DNA of 64,000 nucleotides from an uncultured Bacteroidales bacterium. Its GTDB lineage: Bacteria; Bacteroidota; Bacteroidia; Bacteroidales; FEN-979. Each line of letters starts with the position of its first letter. Positions within the stretch are counted from its first letter, which is position 1. The notes under the pieces are model-generated. The model ran no database searches, had not been told where the DNA came from, and saw nothing but the letters and a program-made list of their open reading frames with translations. This document shows positions 8,297-17,323 of the stretch, in pieces. A program made the translations under genes and the position numbers. The DNA lies in contig CAISRB010000007.1 of the NCBI GenBank assembly GCA_903887775.1, positions 186,001-250,000 of the forward strand, written 5' to 3'.

Positions 8297-9784
8297 ATGA
8301 AAAAGACGTATTGGATTATCCTAATTGTTGTGATTCTTGCCCTCCTTACAGGTGGGTACTTCCTGCTCGGGAAAAAATCGGAAAAGGCAATAGAATTTCG
8401 TACAGGGAAAGTCGAAAAAGGGGACCTGCAGGTGGTTGTGACAGCTACCGGCATTTTAAGCGCCGACACTACCGTTGCTGTAGGCACTCAGGTATCGGGG
8501 ATTATCACGAAGATATTCGTGGATTTCAATTCGGTTGTCCGCAAAGGACAGGTAATAGCCGTACTTGATACTACATTTCTTGCGGCTTCCGTTGAGGATT
8601 CAAAGTCAAGCCTTTTCAGGACCCAGGTTCAGACCAGGCTGACCAAACGGAACTATGAACGAAACAAAATCCTCCTCGAACAAAAAGTGATCGCCCAGTC
8701 CGATTTCGACCAAAGCCTTTCTGATTATGAAACAGCTCAGGCCAATGAAAGATCGGCTAAATCATCTCTCGACAGGGCATATATCAATCTGCGTTATGCC
8801 ACGATCATAGCCCCTGTTTCCGGAGTCGTCATTTCAAGGAATGTGGATATAGGTCAGACTGTTGCTTCCAGTTTCAGCACTCCCACTTTATTCTCGATTG
8901 CAAACGACCTCACGAAAATGCAGCTCCAGGCAAGCATTGATGAAGCCGATATTGGCAAGATCAAAGTGGGGCAGGAAGTTTCATTCAAAGTTGACGCTTA
9001 TATGGACCAGATGTTCTCTGGTACGGTAAGGCAGGTCAGACTTCAGCCGGTGTCGGTGCAGAACGTTGTCAATTATACGGTTGTGATTGATGTTCCAAAC
9101 CCTGAGCTGAAACTCATGCCGGGGATGACAGCCAATTTGACAGTGAAGATACAGGAAGCGCTTAATGTACTGAAAGTTCCTTCAGCTGCGCTCAGGTTCT
9201 GGCCTCCACAGGATTACCTTGACAAACATTTGAAAGAGTATCCCGATTCAATTCAGAAAATGATCGAAAGACTGCAGAAATTCGCTGCCCGCAAACAATC
9301 CGGACAGAGTGGAAGCGGCCAAGGTAGCCAGCAGGGTGCAGGTACTCAGGCCCAGGGTTCAGGTATGCAGGCCCAGGGGAGCCAGCAAGGTACCGGTATG
9401 CAGGCCCGGGGTAGCCAGCAGGGCGCCGGAATGCAGGCCCAGGGTCGCCAGCAGGGTACAGGAATGCAGGCCCAGGGTGGCCAGCAAGGCTCCGGGATGC
9501 AGGGACGTGGTTCTCAGGGCTGGGGAGGACAGGGTGGAAATAACCGCCCCAGAATGGGAATGGTCTGGATAAAGCAGGGCGAATTACTTTTCCCTCACAG
9601 GATTAAAACCGGGATCTCCGATAACAGCTTTACCGAGATAGAAAACTCCATTAAAGAAGGGGATGATGTAGTCACGGGTATCGTGAATACAACTCCCGGC
9701 CAGCAAACTACACAGCAACAAAGTCCGTTCGCACCGCAAATGGGAAGACCTCAGCAAGGCGCCGGCGGAAGAGGAGGACGCTAA
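8297..9784 (+). CDS. Periplasmic adaptor (membrane fusion) protein, MacA-like, with Gln/Gly-rich insert
   Basis: A 495-residue adaptor linking a MacB-type ABC transporter to TolC. An N-terminal membrane anchor (MKKTYWIILIVVILALLTGG) is followed by the lipoyl-like half-motifs VAVGTQVSGIITKIFVDFNS and TIIAPVSGVVISRNVDIGQT, which flank a coiled-coil hairpin near residues 95-165. The beta-barrel contains VGQEVSFKVDAYMDQMFSG. The unusual part is a Gln/Gly/Met-rich insert at about residues 335-420, made of an 11-residue tandem repeat. It sits after the barrel and before the C-terminal membrane-proximal domain that resumes at MVWIKQGELLFPHRI. The last residues are again Gln- and Gly-rich. The stop is one base before the ABC ATPase start. 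Confidence 0.92.
   Translation: MKKTYWIILIVVILALLTGGYFLLGKKSEKAIEFRTGKVEKGDLQVVVTATGILSADTTVAVGTQVSGIITKIFVDFNSVVRKGQVIAVLDTTFLAASVEDSKSSLFRTQVQTRLTKRNYERNKILLEQKVIAQSDFDQSLSDYETAQANERSAKSSLDRAYINLRYATIIAPVSGVVISRNVDIGQTVASSFSTPTLFSIANDLTKMQLQASIDEADIGKIKVGQEVSFKVDAYMDQMFSGTVRQVRLQPVSVQNVVNYTVVIDVPNPELKLMPGMTANLTVKIQEALNVLKVPSAALRFWPPQDYLDKHLKEYPDSIQKMIERLQKFAARKQSGQSGSGQGSQQGAGTQAQGSGMQAQGSQQGTGMQARGSQQGAGMQAQGRQQGTGMQAQGGQQGSGMQGRGSQGWGGQGGNNRPRMGMVWIKQGELLFPHRIKTGISDNSFTEIENSIKEGDDVVTGIVNTTPGQQTTQQQSPFAPQMGRPQQGAGGRGGR
9323..9508 (+). repeat. 33-bp tandem repeat inside the MacA-like gene
   Basis: Five 33-base units, each encoding a variant of GSQQGxGMQAQ, plus one 21-base partial unit after the first. 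Boundaries are 9323-9355, partial 9356-9376, 9377-9409, 9410-9442, 9443-9475 and 9476-9508. Units differ mainly at third positions and at a few residues (GSQQG, GRQQG, GGQQG). Every unit is a multiple of three, so copy-number change would keep the reading frame. Confidence 0.9.
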
Positions 9785-9785
9785 T

Positions 9786-10537
9786 ATGAAAGAGACCATT
9801 ATTTCAGTCAAACATCTCGTCAAGATATATAAAATGGGTGACCTTGAGGTGCATGCCTTAAGGGGAATTAGCCTGGAGATCCATAAAAGCGATTTTGTAG
9901 CTATCATGGGAAAGAGCGGTTCCGGGAAATCTACCTTCATGAACATAGCCGGCTGCCTGGACGTGCCTACAAAAGGCGAATATTTGCTTGACGGTGTAGA
10001 TGTTGGTAAGCTAAATAAAGATCAGCTGGCTCATCTGCGAAATAAAAAAATCGGATTTGTGTTCCAGTCCTTTAACCTGCTTTCCCGCACGTCGGCCCTC
10101 GAAAACGTTGAACTCCCTTTGATGTACAACAGTAAAATCACTTCAAAGGAAATGAGGGAACGTTCCCTTAATGCTCTTGAATCGGTGGGACTGGCCGACA
10201 GGTTTCATCATTTGCCAAGCCAGCTGTCGGGAGGTGAACAGCAAAGGGTTGCCATCGCCAGGGCCCTGGTCAACGACCCCGTTGTGATACTTGCTGATGA
10301 ACCAACCGGGAACCTTGACACACGTACCTCTGTCGAGGTCATGGGTATTTTTCAGCAGTTGAATACCCGGGGTATTACCGTTATAATTGTGACCCATGAA
10401 CCCGATATTGCAGCTTATACAAACCGGAATGTAACGTTCAGGGATGGGCGCATACTGAAGGATTTCAACGTTGAAAAACCAAGGAATGCAGCTGCAGAGC
10501 TCTTAACCATACCAGTACTAACAGAAGAGGAGACCAT

Positions 10538-10541
<4 letters not shown>
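9786..10541 (+). CDS. ABC transporter ATP-binding protein, MacB/LolD-type
   Basis: A 251-residue ATPase that powers the adjacent MacB-like permease. All core motifs are present: Walker [10 protein letters not shown] near residues 39-47, Q-loop VFQSFNLLS, signature [15 protein letters not shown] and Walker [14 protein letters not shown] with its catalytic Glu, then the H-loop His in VIIVTHEPD. Unlike E. coli MacB, the ATPase and permease are separate proteins. The gene starts one base after the adaptor stop. Its stop overlaps the permease ATG by four bases (ATGA), so the two are translationally coupled. Confidence 0.95.
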
Positions 10542-11758
<1,217 letters not shown>

Positions 11759-11766
11759 GGGGTCGA

Positions 11767-12525
11767 TTATTTTTTCCTGATCAGATCAAGTATCCCGTTA
11801 ATGAATGTAAGGGGATGGGGCGGATTGCCGGGTACGTAAAGGTCTGGCGTTATGTTTTCAACAAATTTTCTGTCCACTACCGGGCTGTCTTTAAAGATCC
11901 CCCCGCTGATCGCTGCTGTACCTGCAAGGATAACGATTTTGGGTGAGGGGACTGCCTCATAGCAGATCTGAAGGGCTTCAGCCATATTCGCATTGACCGG
12001 ACCGGTGATCACAATACCATCGGCATGCCGGGGAGAAGCCACGAATTCAATACCGTAACGCCCCATGTCGAAATTCACATTCCCGGCAGCATTGAGTTCC
12101 ATTTCGGCTGAATTGTCGCCCCCGGCTGAAACCTGCCTCAGTTTAAGGGCATGACGGAAATAAGAATGAATCTCTTTCCTGGTCAGTTCAGGGTCAGTGC
12201 AGATTGGATTATCAATTCCGGTTTTTATGAAAAGGCTTTCCCTCAGGTTTGTTGCCATCCTGTGATCATTCGTGAACCTGATCTTTCCTGCTGTGGCAAA
12301 GCTGCATTCGATGCAGAATTCGCATTTACCAAGGTCAAGGGTGAACGGCCCTGTGCATATGGCGCCTGCAGGGCAAACTGTAACCGCAATTTTCTCTTCT
12401 TCAGGGCTGATATCTGCACTGATTACCGGGCGGCCGCGGAAGCCTTCCGGAATCGCAGCCTTGCGAAGGTCCTTTATGTACTGCCGGCCGTGGCGGCGGA
12501 AGATACTTATTATGCTTAGAGCCAT
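11767..12525 (-). CDS. HycF/HycG fusion: NuoI-like ferredoxin plus NuoB-like small subunit, without N2-type cluster ligands
   Basis: A 252-residue subunit fusing two proteins that are separate in E. coli Hyc/Hyf. Residues 30-100 align with the NuoI/HycF ferredoxin (RGRP...DLGKCEFC...IRFT). Of its eight usual Cys, motif 1 keeps only the last (C51, in CPAGAI) and motif 2 keeps the first three (C68, C71, C74), while its last position is T78. In 2[4Fe-4S] ferredoxins these four bind one cluster, so one cubane is predicted and the other lost. Residues 130-252 align with NuoB/HycG (GRYGIEFVASPRHADGIVIT, AISGGIF, YVPGNPP). All four ligands of the proximal N2-type cluster are replaced: D137, A140, A204 and N234. 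It is the last gene of the operon and should lie on the cytoplasmic face. It cannot be an ordinary hydrogenase small subunit. Confidence 0.88.
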   Translation of the reverse strand: MALSIISIFRRHGRQYIKDLRKAAIPEGFRGRPVISADISPEEEKIAVTVCPAGAICTGPFTLDLGKCEFCIECSFATAGKIRFTNDHRMATNLRESLFIKTGIDNPICTDPELTRKEIHSYFRHALKLRQVSAGGDNSAEMELNAAGNVNFDMGRYGIEFVASPRHADGIVITGPVNANMAEALQICYEAVPSPKIVILAGTAAISGGIFKDSPVVDRKFVENITPDLYVPGNPPHPLTFINGILDLIRKK

Positions 12526-12591
12526 ATATTATTCACGTAGTATTCAATTTAAAGGTGTTCATTACGGCTTCGCCGAATAATATTCCCTTTT

Positions 12592-14121
12592 TCACAGATC
12601 AAATCCACAATAAGATAAATTGTAACTCTTATTGCATAAAGGAAAATCCGAGATCTCCTGGTTCCTTACAGCAACAGCCAACGCCATCCAGTTGTGAAAT
12701 GAAGGATCTTTGACTTTATAATGTATGATATTCCCTTTTTCGCCGGTGACTGCGGATTGCATTATCTCTCCCCTCCAGCCCTCGGCCAGAGACAAGATAA
12801 AACTTGAAGCGGGCAGGCTGAAGTCATAAACTGGCACATGACGGTTTTCAAATTCGCACCCCCCGAGAAGATCCCTGATAATCTGCATTGATTTTTCAAC
12901 TTCAAGTTTTCTCAGCATGGCCCTGGCCCATACATCACCCTGGTGGAGTGTAACCGGTTCATAGCTGTATTTACTGAAAGCCTGGAAGGGGTGGGACCAG
13001 CGTATATCGCGTTTCACCCCGCTGCTTCTTGAGGCCATGCCTACAGCACCAATCATGCCGGCCTGGTGTGCGCTGACTTTCCCGATTCCCTCGAAACGGC
13101 TGAGGACACTCGGGTTTGTAAACATTTCATGGGTTATCAGGGCATATCGTTCTTCAACTTCCTTAAGGTTTGACAGGAGCATCCCGGCTATGCCTTCTAT
13201 TAAAGGATAATGACTGCCGCCTGTCCTTACAAGACCTTTCCCAAAACGGTTCCCGCACCACGACTGGGTTGTGTTGATCACGATGGTACGCAGGGCTTCA
13301 TTCACAACCTGCCCGAACTGGTATGCGATGTCGGTGCAGAGCGCTGCCGAATCACCTATGTGAACAGCGATCCTCTCAAGCTCGAGCGCAATAATACGTT
13401 CACACTGCAGGGCAGGGGAAGGTGTAATCCCCGACAGGGTTTCCATAAGCTGGGCATGAGCTACCGAATGGCCGACTGCGGTATCCCCTGCAATGCTCTC
13501 GGCCAGGATAGCGCGCTGAATTCCTGATTGCTTTTCAACAAAAAGCTTCTCTATTCCCCTGTGCTGGAATCCCAGTTGTATTTCAAGATGAAGTACCTTT
13601 TCCCCATTACAGCTGAAGCGGAAGTATCCGGGTTCGATGATTCCTGCATGAATCGGGCCTACCCCGACTTCGTGGACGCCTTCGCCTTCGATGGAATAAA
13701 AGGAGTATGGATGCAGGATGCGGGAAGAGGGAGGTGACATGCCTGTATCCTGCATTATGCACCCTCCATCCAGGTTATGAGAACGCACCGGCTTCATCCA
13801 GGGATGCCCTGTGAATTCAACTCCGTACTGTTCCCGTATTTCGCGTTCAAACATATGAAAGGAAATATGGGAAAGGGTCAGCGAGTCAAGAACCGGCAGG
13901 GGAGAGGCTTTCTGCTCATGGGAAAGCAGGATTAATTTCTTTTCATGATCGGAAGCGATACAGCAGAAAAACCTGAGCGCTGCGCCAAGCGGGACCGCGT
14001 GATAGGTAACGCAATGGCATCCCTCATCCGCCATCAGATCATTCACCTTATCCCTGAATTCAGGATAATCGAGGACAGGGATATCGTCGAGAGGAACAAT
14101 AAAGGGGTTTACTTTAAACAT
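12592..14121 (-). CDS. HycE/HyfG-like large subunit (NuoC-NuoD fusion) lacking NiFe ligands
   Basis: A 509-residue protein homologous to the catalytic large subunit of group 4 membrane-bound hydrogenases. The N-terminal 30 kDa (NuoC-like) domain ends in FHMFEREIREQYGVEFTGHP near residues 88-107. The large-subunit domain begins with LGFQHRGIEKL at 183-193. At the first metal motif, where E. coli HycE has RVCGICGFAHS, this protein has SIAGDTAVGHS: both Cys are lost (A211, T214). At the C-terminus, in place of DPCYSC it has NLSYCG, so the ligands become S503 and G506; C505 is out of register. A NiFe site therefore cannot form in the known way. The start is ATG 14121; the longer frame opens with TTG. 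The scaffold is otherwise well kept, which argues for a working non-hydrogenase role (Ehr-like) and against a pseudogene. Confidence 0.9.
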   Translation of the reverse strand: MFKVNPFIVPLDDIPVLDYPEFRDKVNDLMADEGCHCVTYHAVPLGAALRFFCCIASDHEKKLILLSHEQKASPLPVLDSLTLSHISFHMFEREIREQYGVEFTGHPWMKPVRSHNLDGGCIMQDTGMSPPSSRILHPYSFYSIEGEGVHEVGVGPIHAGIIEPGYFRFSCNGEKVLHLEIQLGFQHRGIEKLFVEKQSGIQRAILAESIAGDTAVGHSVAHAQLMETLSGITPSPALQCERIIALELERIAVHIGDSAALCTDIAYQFGQVVNEALRTIVINTTQSWCGNRFGKGLVRTGGSHYPLIEGIAGMLLSNLKEVEERYALITHEMFTNPSVLSRFEGIGKVSAHQAGMIGAVGMASRSSGVKRDIRWSHPFQAFSKYSYEPVTLHQGDVWARAMLRKLEVEKSMQIIRDLLGGCEFENRHVPVYDFSLPASSFILSLAEGWRGEIMQSAVTGEKGNIIHYKVKDPSFHNWMALAVAVRNQEISDFPLCNKSYNLSYCGFDL

Positions 14122-14122
14122 A

Positions 14123-14138
14123 GTTAGCGAAGTAGCGA
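14123..14138. repeat. Two 8-base repeats (GTTAGCGA AGTAGCGA)
   Basis: Directly upstream of the large-subunit ATG lie two tandem copies of an 8-base word. The same word, as GAGGTAGC, is repeated behind the dUTPase gene at 50945-50960. Too short to interpret alone. Confidence 0.4.
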
Positions 14139-14172
14139 AAATTAATTCCGGAAGGGTAAACAAGTTGTAATG

Positions 14173-15612
14173 TCATTTCGGCAGATTTTGAATAATATCG
14201 ATGATCATATTCCTGAAAAAAGCAGGCTGGGTAAAGCAAATAACAATCACGATCCCGAACAGCACGAACTGTGAAACGGTTTGCCAGGGGTTCACTTTCT
14301 CACTTTGTTTGCCGCTCTGTGTCCTTGGCTCTGAAAAAACAATATGAAGAACTCTTGTCAGCAGTGCATAAAGCACGAAGCAAAGCAGTAATGCAGCCAC
14401 TGCCATGTACAGGTAGTTACCGTTTGCGACCATGGCTTTAAACATCAGCAGTTCCGAAATAAACATCCCTGAGGGAGGAATAGCGGTAATGCAAACGAGA
14501 CCCAGCAAAAGGGCCGTTGCACCGGCAGGGTAAAGGTTCATGTAATTACCCGATTCATCCAGGTTATAGGTCCCCATGACTTTGTATGACTGGCCCATCT
14601 GGTAAAACAGCCCGGCCTTCGCAAATGAATGCAGGATGATGTGCAGTATCGCAGCATAATACCCTATGCCTCCCATTCCAAGGGCTATTGCAACAATACC
14701 CATGTTCTCGAGGCTGGAGTATGCAAGCATGCGTTTGTTATGTTTGGCTTTGAGCATGTATCCGGCGGAGATCAGCAGGGACAGGAAACCCGAAAGAAGC
14801 AGCACATGGTTCATAAAAGGCAGTATCGGCGTGGCTGAAAACAGTGCATAGATGCGGAAAATAGCCAGGAAGCCGACGTTCATCAGGGTAGTTGAGATGA
14901 AAGCACTGATCGGGGGAGGGGCCACGGTATGCGCATCCACTGTCACCGTATGCATCGGGAAGAGCCCCATCTTCGTGCTGTAACCAACAAGTACAAATAC
15001 GAAAGCGATCTTAAGATAAAGCGGGTTGGCCAGCTTTGCGATCTCGGTGATGGATGAAAACGAAAGATGAAGCAAACGGGCATCACGCACAGTAAAGCCC
15101 AGGAAAAGAATTCCAATATATGCCAGGGCGATACCCACAGAACAGACAAAAACATATTTCCAGGTGGCTTCAAGAGCCATAGCCGTTCTGTCATGGTAGA
15201 TAAGGGCTGCAACTGAAAGAGTCGTGGCTTCCACGAAGATCCAGACCGTGGTCATCCCGTTGGCGAAATAAGCGCCGGTCATCGATGCGATCAGCGCGAT
15301 CAATGCCGCGTGATAAATGGCATAGGTCCTTCGTGAGTTGTTGCGCACATAGATAAACCCGTGAAATACAGTGGTTACGGTCAGTATCGAAAGCACCGAC
15401 TGGAGTAAAAGACCCAGTGTGTCAAAAGTGAAGTAATCAAGTACGGTTTCACCCCTGTGCATCCAGCAGAAGATGGTAAACGCAACGTGAATAATTACAT
15501 AAAATGATGTAAGCAACCTTGCAAGGGTTTTAGAATGTATAAGCCCCACAAGCAAGCCAAGTACCATGGATATAACGAAGAAAAAGATGAATATAGGTGT
15601 GGGGTTGATCAT
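14173..15612 (-). CDS. HyfF-like proton-translocating membrane subunit (NuoM/NuoN family)
   Basis: A 479-residue polytopic membrane protein of the Mrp-antiporter/complex I channel family, with about 14 hydrophobic segments. Typical family signatures are visible: VGYSTKMGLFPMHTVTVDAH (residues about 209-228), with the conserved Lys and the PMHTW-like loop, then AYSSLENMGIVAIALGMGG and HSFAKAGLFYQMG, with the helix-8 Lys. A final region, AIPPSGMFISELLMFKAM, carries the conserved Glu and Lys. The key charged residues are retained, so ion translocation remains plausible although the catalytic subunits are degenerate. A 123-base gap with a dispersed repeat lies between this gene and the HyfE-like gene upstream. 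Confidence 0.9.
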   Translation of the reverse strand: MINPTPIFIFFFVISMVLGLLVGLIHSKTLARLLTSFYVIIHVAFTIFCWMHRGETVLDYFTFDTLGLLLQSVLSILTVTTVFHGFIYVRNNSRRTYAIYHAALIALIASMTGAYFANGMTTVWIFVEATTLSVAALIYHDRTAMALEATWKYVFVCSVGIALAYIGILFLGFTVRDARLLHLSFSSITEIAKLANPLYLKIAFVFVLVGYSTKMGLFPMHTVTVDAHTVAPPPISAFISTTLMNVGFLAIFRIYALFSATPILPFMNHVLLLSGFLSLLISAGYMLKAKHNKRMLAYSSLENMGIVAIALGMGGIGYYAAILHIILHSFAKAGLFYQMGQSYKVMGTYNLDESGNYMNLYPAGATALLLGLVCITAIPPSGMFISELLMFKAMVANGNYLYMAVAALLLCFVLYALLTRVLHIVFSEPRTQSGKQSEKVNPWQTVSQFVLFGIVIVICFTQPAFFRNMIIDIIQNLPK

Positions 15613-15735
15613 AAGTTAAATGGTGAAAATATGGATAGCGAAGCATTTTGCATAAGCGGCATCAGGTGAAGCGAAGCGAACCGTAGCCGCGTTGCAAAGA
15701 TGCAAGCGATTTCGGCGGTGTGAAGATGCGAGAGA
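15613..15735. repeat. Dispersed repeat within the hydrogenase-like operon
   Basis: The gap between the HyfE-like and HyfF-like genes contains TTTTGCATAAGCGGCATCAG at about 15644-15663, matching the reverse complement of the element at 967-1126 (TTTTGCAAAAGCGGCATCAG) with one mismatch. Further shared words (ACCGTAGC, GTGTGAAG) follow in the same order. No ORF is seen. Confidence 0.6.
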
Positions 15736-16353
15736 TTAGTCATCCTTAAGTATCGTTAAATCATCAATATGCTGCCTGAGGCGCATCACGAAGATCCCCA
15801 GGATAAGCACGCTTACAAAGATATCCAGCAGTATCCCCAGGTTGATCAACATAGGGATCTCGCTGCCTATAGCCAGTGAAAGCAAAAGGACTGCATTTTC
15901 AATTACCAGGAAACCTACCAGGTGCGAAAATATCTTCCTGTGTGAAATGATCAGGAACAGCCCCGTGTACACTGCAAAAAATGAAACAATAAAGAACATC
16001 AGGTTGTAGGGGGTGGTATTCATCGAGAAGGACACTACGATGCTGAGCAGCAGGCCGAGAGTCACCATCAGCAGTGAATAAAAAGAAGGCAGCGCTTTTT
16101 CATGCACCCTTGCAACACCGGTTTTCCTTATCACGGTAAACAGGAGGTAGGGGACTATGATTACTTTGAACAGCAGTGTTTCTATGGCAACAAATAATAC
16201 TGTTGCCAGGGTGATCCTGTCGAGCTGCATGAAGGAGATACCGAACAGCAAAAGGCCCTGCAATCCAACCAGTCCTGCATATATTCTGAACCTCTCGGTA
16301 ACACTGAGGTAGATCAGGCTGATCGCAAAAACGATGATGAGCATCAGGGTCAT
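15736..16353 (-). CDS. HyfE-like membrane subunit (hydrogenase-4 component E)
   Basis: A 205-residue inner-membrane protein with about six hydrophobic segments, related to HyfE and, in its C-terminal part, to NuoK. It has FVAIETLLFKVIIVPYLLFT near residues 54-73 and NAVLLLSLAIGSEIPMLINL near residues 153-172, where a NuoK-like Glu is followed by the typical G-x-x-x-D of the last helix (ILLDIFVSVLILG). It starts one base after the stop of the HyfC-like gene, so it is clearly in the same operon. Length is close to that of E. coli HyfE (about 216 residues). Confidence 0.87.
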   Translation of the reverse strand: MTLMLIIVFAISLIYLSVTERFRIYAGLVGLQGLLLFGISFMQLDRITLATVLFVAIETLLFKVIIVPYLLFTVIRKTGVARVHEKALPSFYSLLMVTLGLLLSIVVSFSMNTTPYNLMFFIVSFFAVYTGLFLIISHRKIFSHLVGFLVIENAVLLLSLAIGSEIPMLINLGILLDIFVSVLILGIFVMRLRQHIDDLTILKDD

Positions 16354-16354
16354 G

Positions 16355-17323
16355 TCAGCGGATGAGGTTACGGGTTAATAACAGAACAAGTATAAATCCG
16401 ATAAGGGCAATGGAACTCAGTGTTACAATGAACTGTGGGTTTTTAGCAAGTTTCTTCCTGGCGCGGAATGATTCCATAAGACCGATGGCAGCGGAGAACA
16501 CGGCCTGGACAACCAGGAAGATCAAAGCATTAACAAGGACTGCCAGCATTTGAACAGTGAAGGGTGAACTGTGAACAGCTGCAGTCGCTGATAACCAGTA
16601 AGTGTTCACCGGCATAAAGAAGTTAGCGATAAGTCCGCCGTATAATACGAATTTCAGGTTTGTGCCGGTCTGGATCAGGGCAAGGTCGACCCCGCTGTAA
16701 TCGAGTATCATCACCTCGTGGACCATCGTAAGTTCGAGATGTGTTTTAGGGTCATCCACCGGCATGCGGCTGTTTTCGATCATTGCGATCTGTACCAGAA
16801 GGTAAATTGCGATTGCCCCGGTGATGAGAGAAAATTCCCCGGCAAACTGGAAATGGGAAAAGATATCCTGCATTGAAAGATGGCCTGAAAGCAGGGCCAG
16901 TGTTCCAAACAGAATGAAGAAAGCCGGTTCGGTGAGCATGGAATAAAGGGCTTCGCGGTTGGCTCCCATACCTTCGAAGCTGCTGCCGGTATCCATGGCG
17001 CCGAGAATGAACAGCAGTTTGCCCAGAGCCAGCAGGTAGGCAAAGAGGATGAAATCTCCTTCAAAGCCCATGACGGACGGGATGCCCGGGAATGGAAGAA
17101 GCATGAGGGCGCAGCAGATCGTGGCAAAATACACTGCAGGCGCAAGCCTGAAAACGAAGCTGGTTGTTGTACTGAAAACACTGCTTTTCCTGAACAGGAG
17201 GAATATGTTTTTCCAGGGTTGCAGTATCCCCGGACCTTTGCGGCCGCCGGCAATGCTTTTCACCCTCAGGATGATTCCCGGGAAGAAAATTGCAGATACT
17301 ATGGCCAGCAGGGCTCCCGTCAT
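16355..17323 (-). CDS. HyfC/HycD-like membrane anchor subunit (NuoH family)
   Basis: A 322-residue membrane protein of the NuoH/HycD/HyfC family, which anchors the catalytic module and forms part of the ion pathway. About eight hydrophobic segments are present. The first cytoplasmic loop keeps the family's catalytic-module contact region (KGPGILQPWKNIFLLFRKSS, residues 29-48). A later loop has IENSRMPVDDPKTHLELTMV, matching the conserved acidic loop E-x-x-R-x-P-x-D-x-P-x-T-H-L-E-L-T. Both loops are essentially intact. Its ATG overlaps the stop of the HyfB-like gene by four bases, which shows translational coupling. Confidence 0.92.
   Translation of the reverse strand: MTGALLAIVSAIFFPGIILRVKSIAGGRKGPGILQPWKNIFLLFRKSSVFSTTTSFVFRLAPAVYFATICCALMLLPFPGIPSVMGFEGDFILFAYLLALGKLLFILGAMDTGSSFEGMGANREALYSMLTEPAFFILFGTLALLSGHLSMQDIFSHFQFAGEFSLITGAIAIYLLVQIAMIENSRMPVDDPKTHLELTMVHEVMILDYSGVDLALIQTGTNLKFVLYGGLIANFFMPVNTYWLSATAAVHSSPFTVQMLAVLVNALIFLVVQAVFSAAIGLMESFRARKKLAKNPQFIVTLSSIALIGFILVLLLTRNLIR

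Noticed and set aside
9323-9508. CRISPR array
   Set aside because: Units are contiguous without spacers and encode protein repeats in frame; no cas genes are present.
9309-9572. 87-residue ORF in another frame over the Gln/Gly-rich repeat
   Set aside because: It is a by-product of the 33-base repeat, which is open in more than one frame; the adaptor frame continues on both sides.
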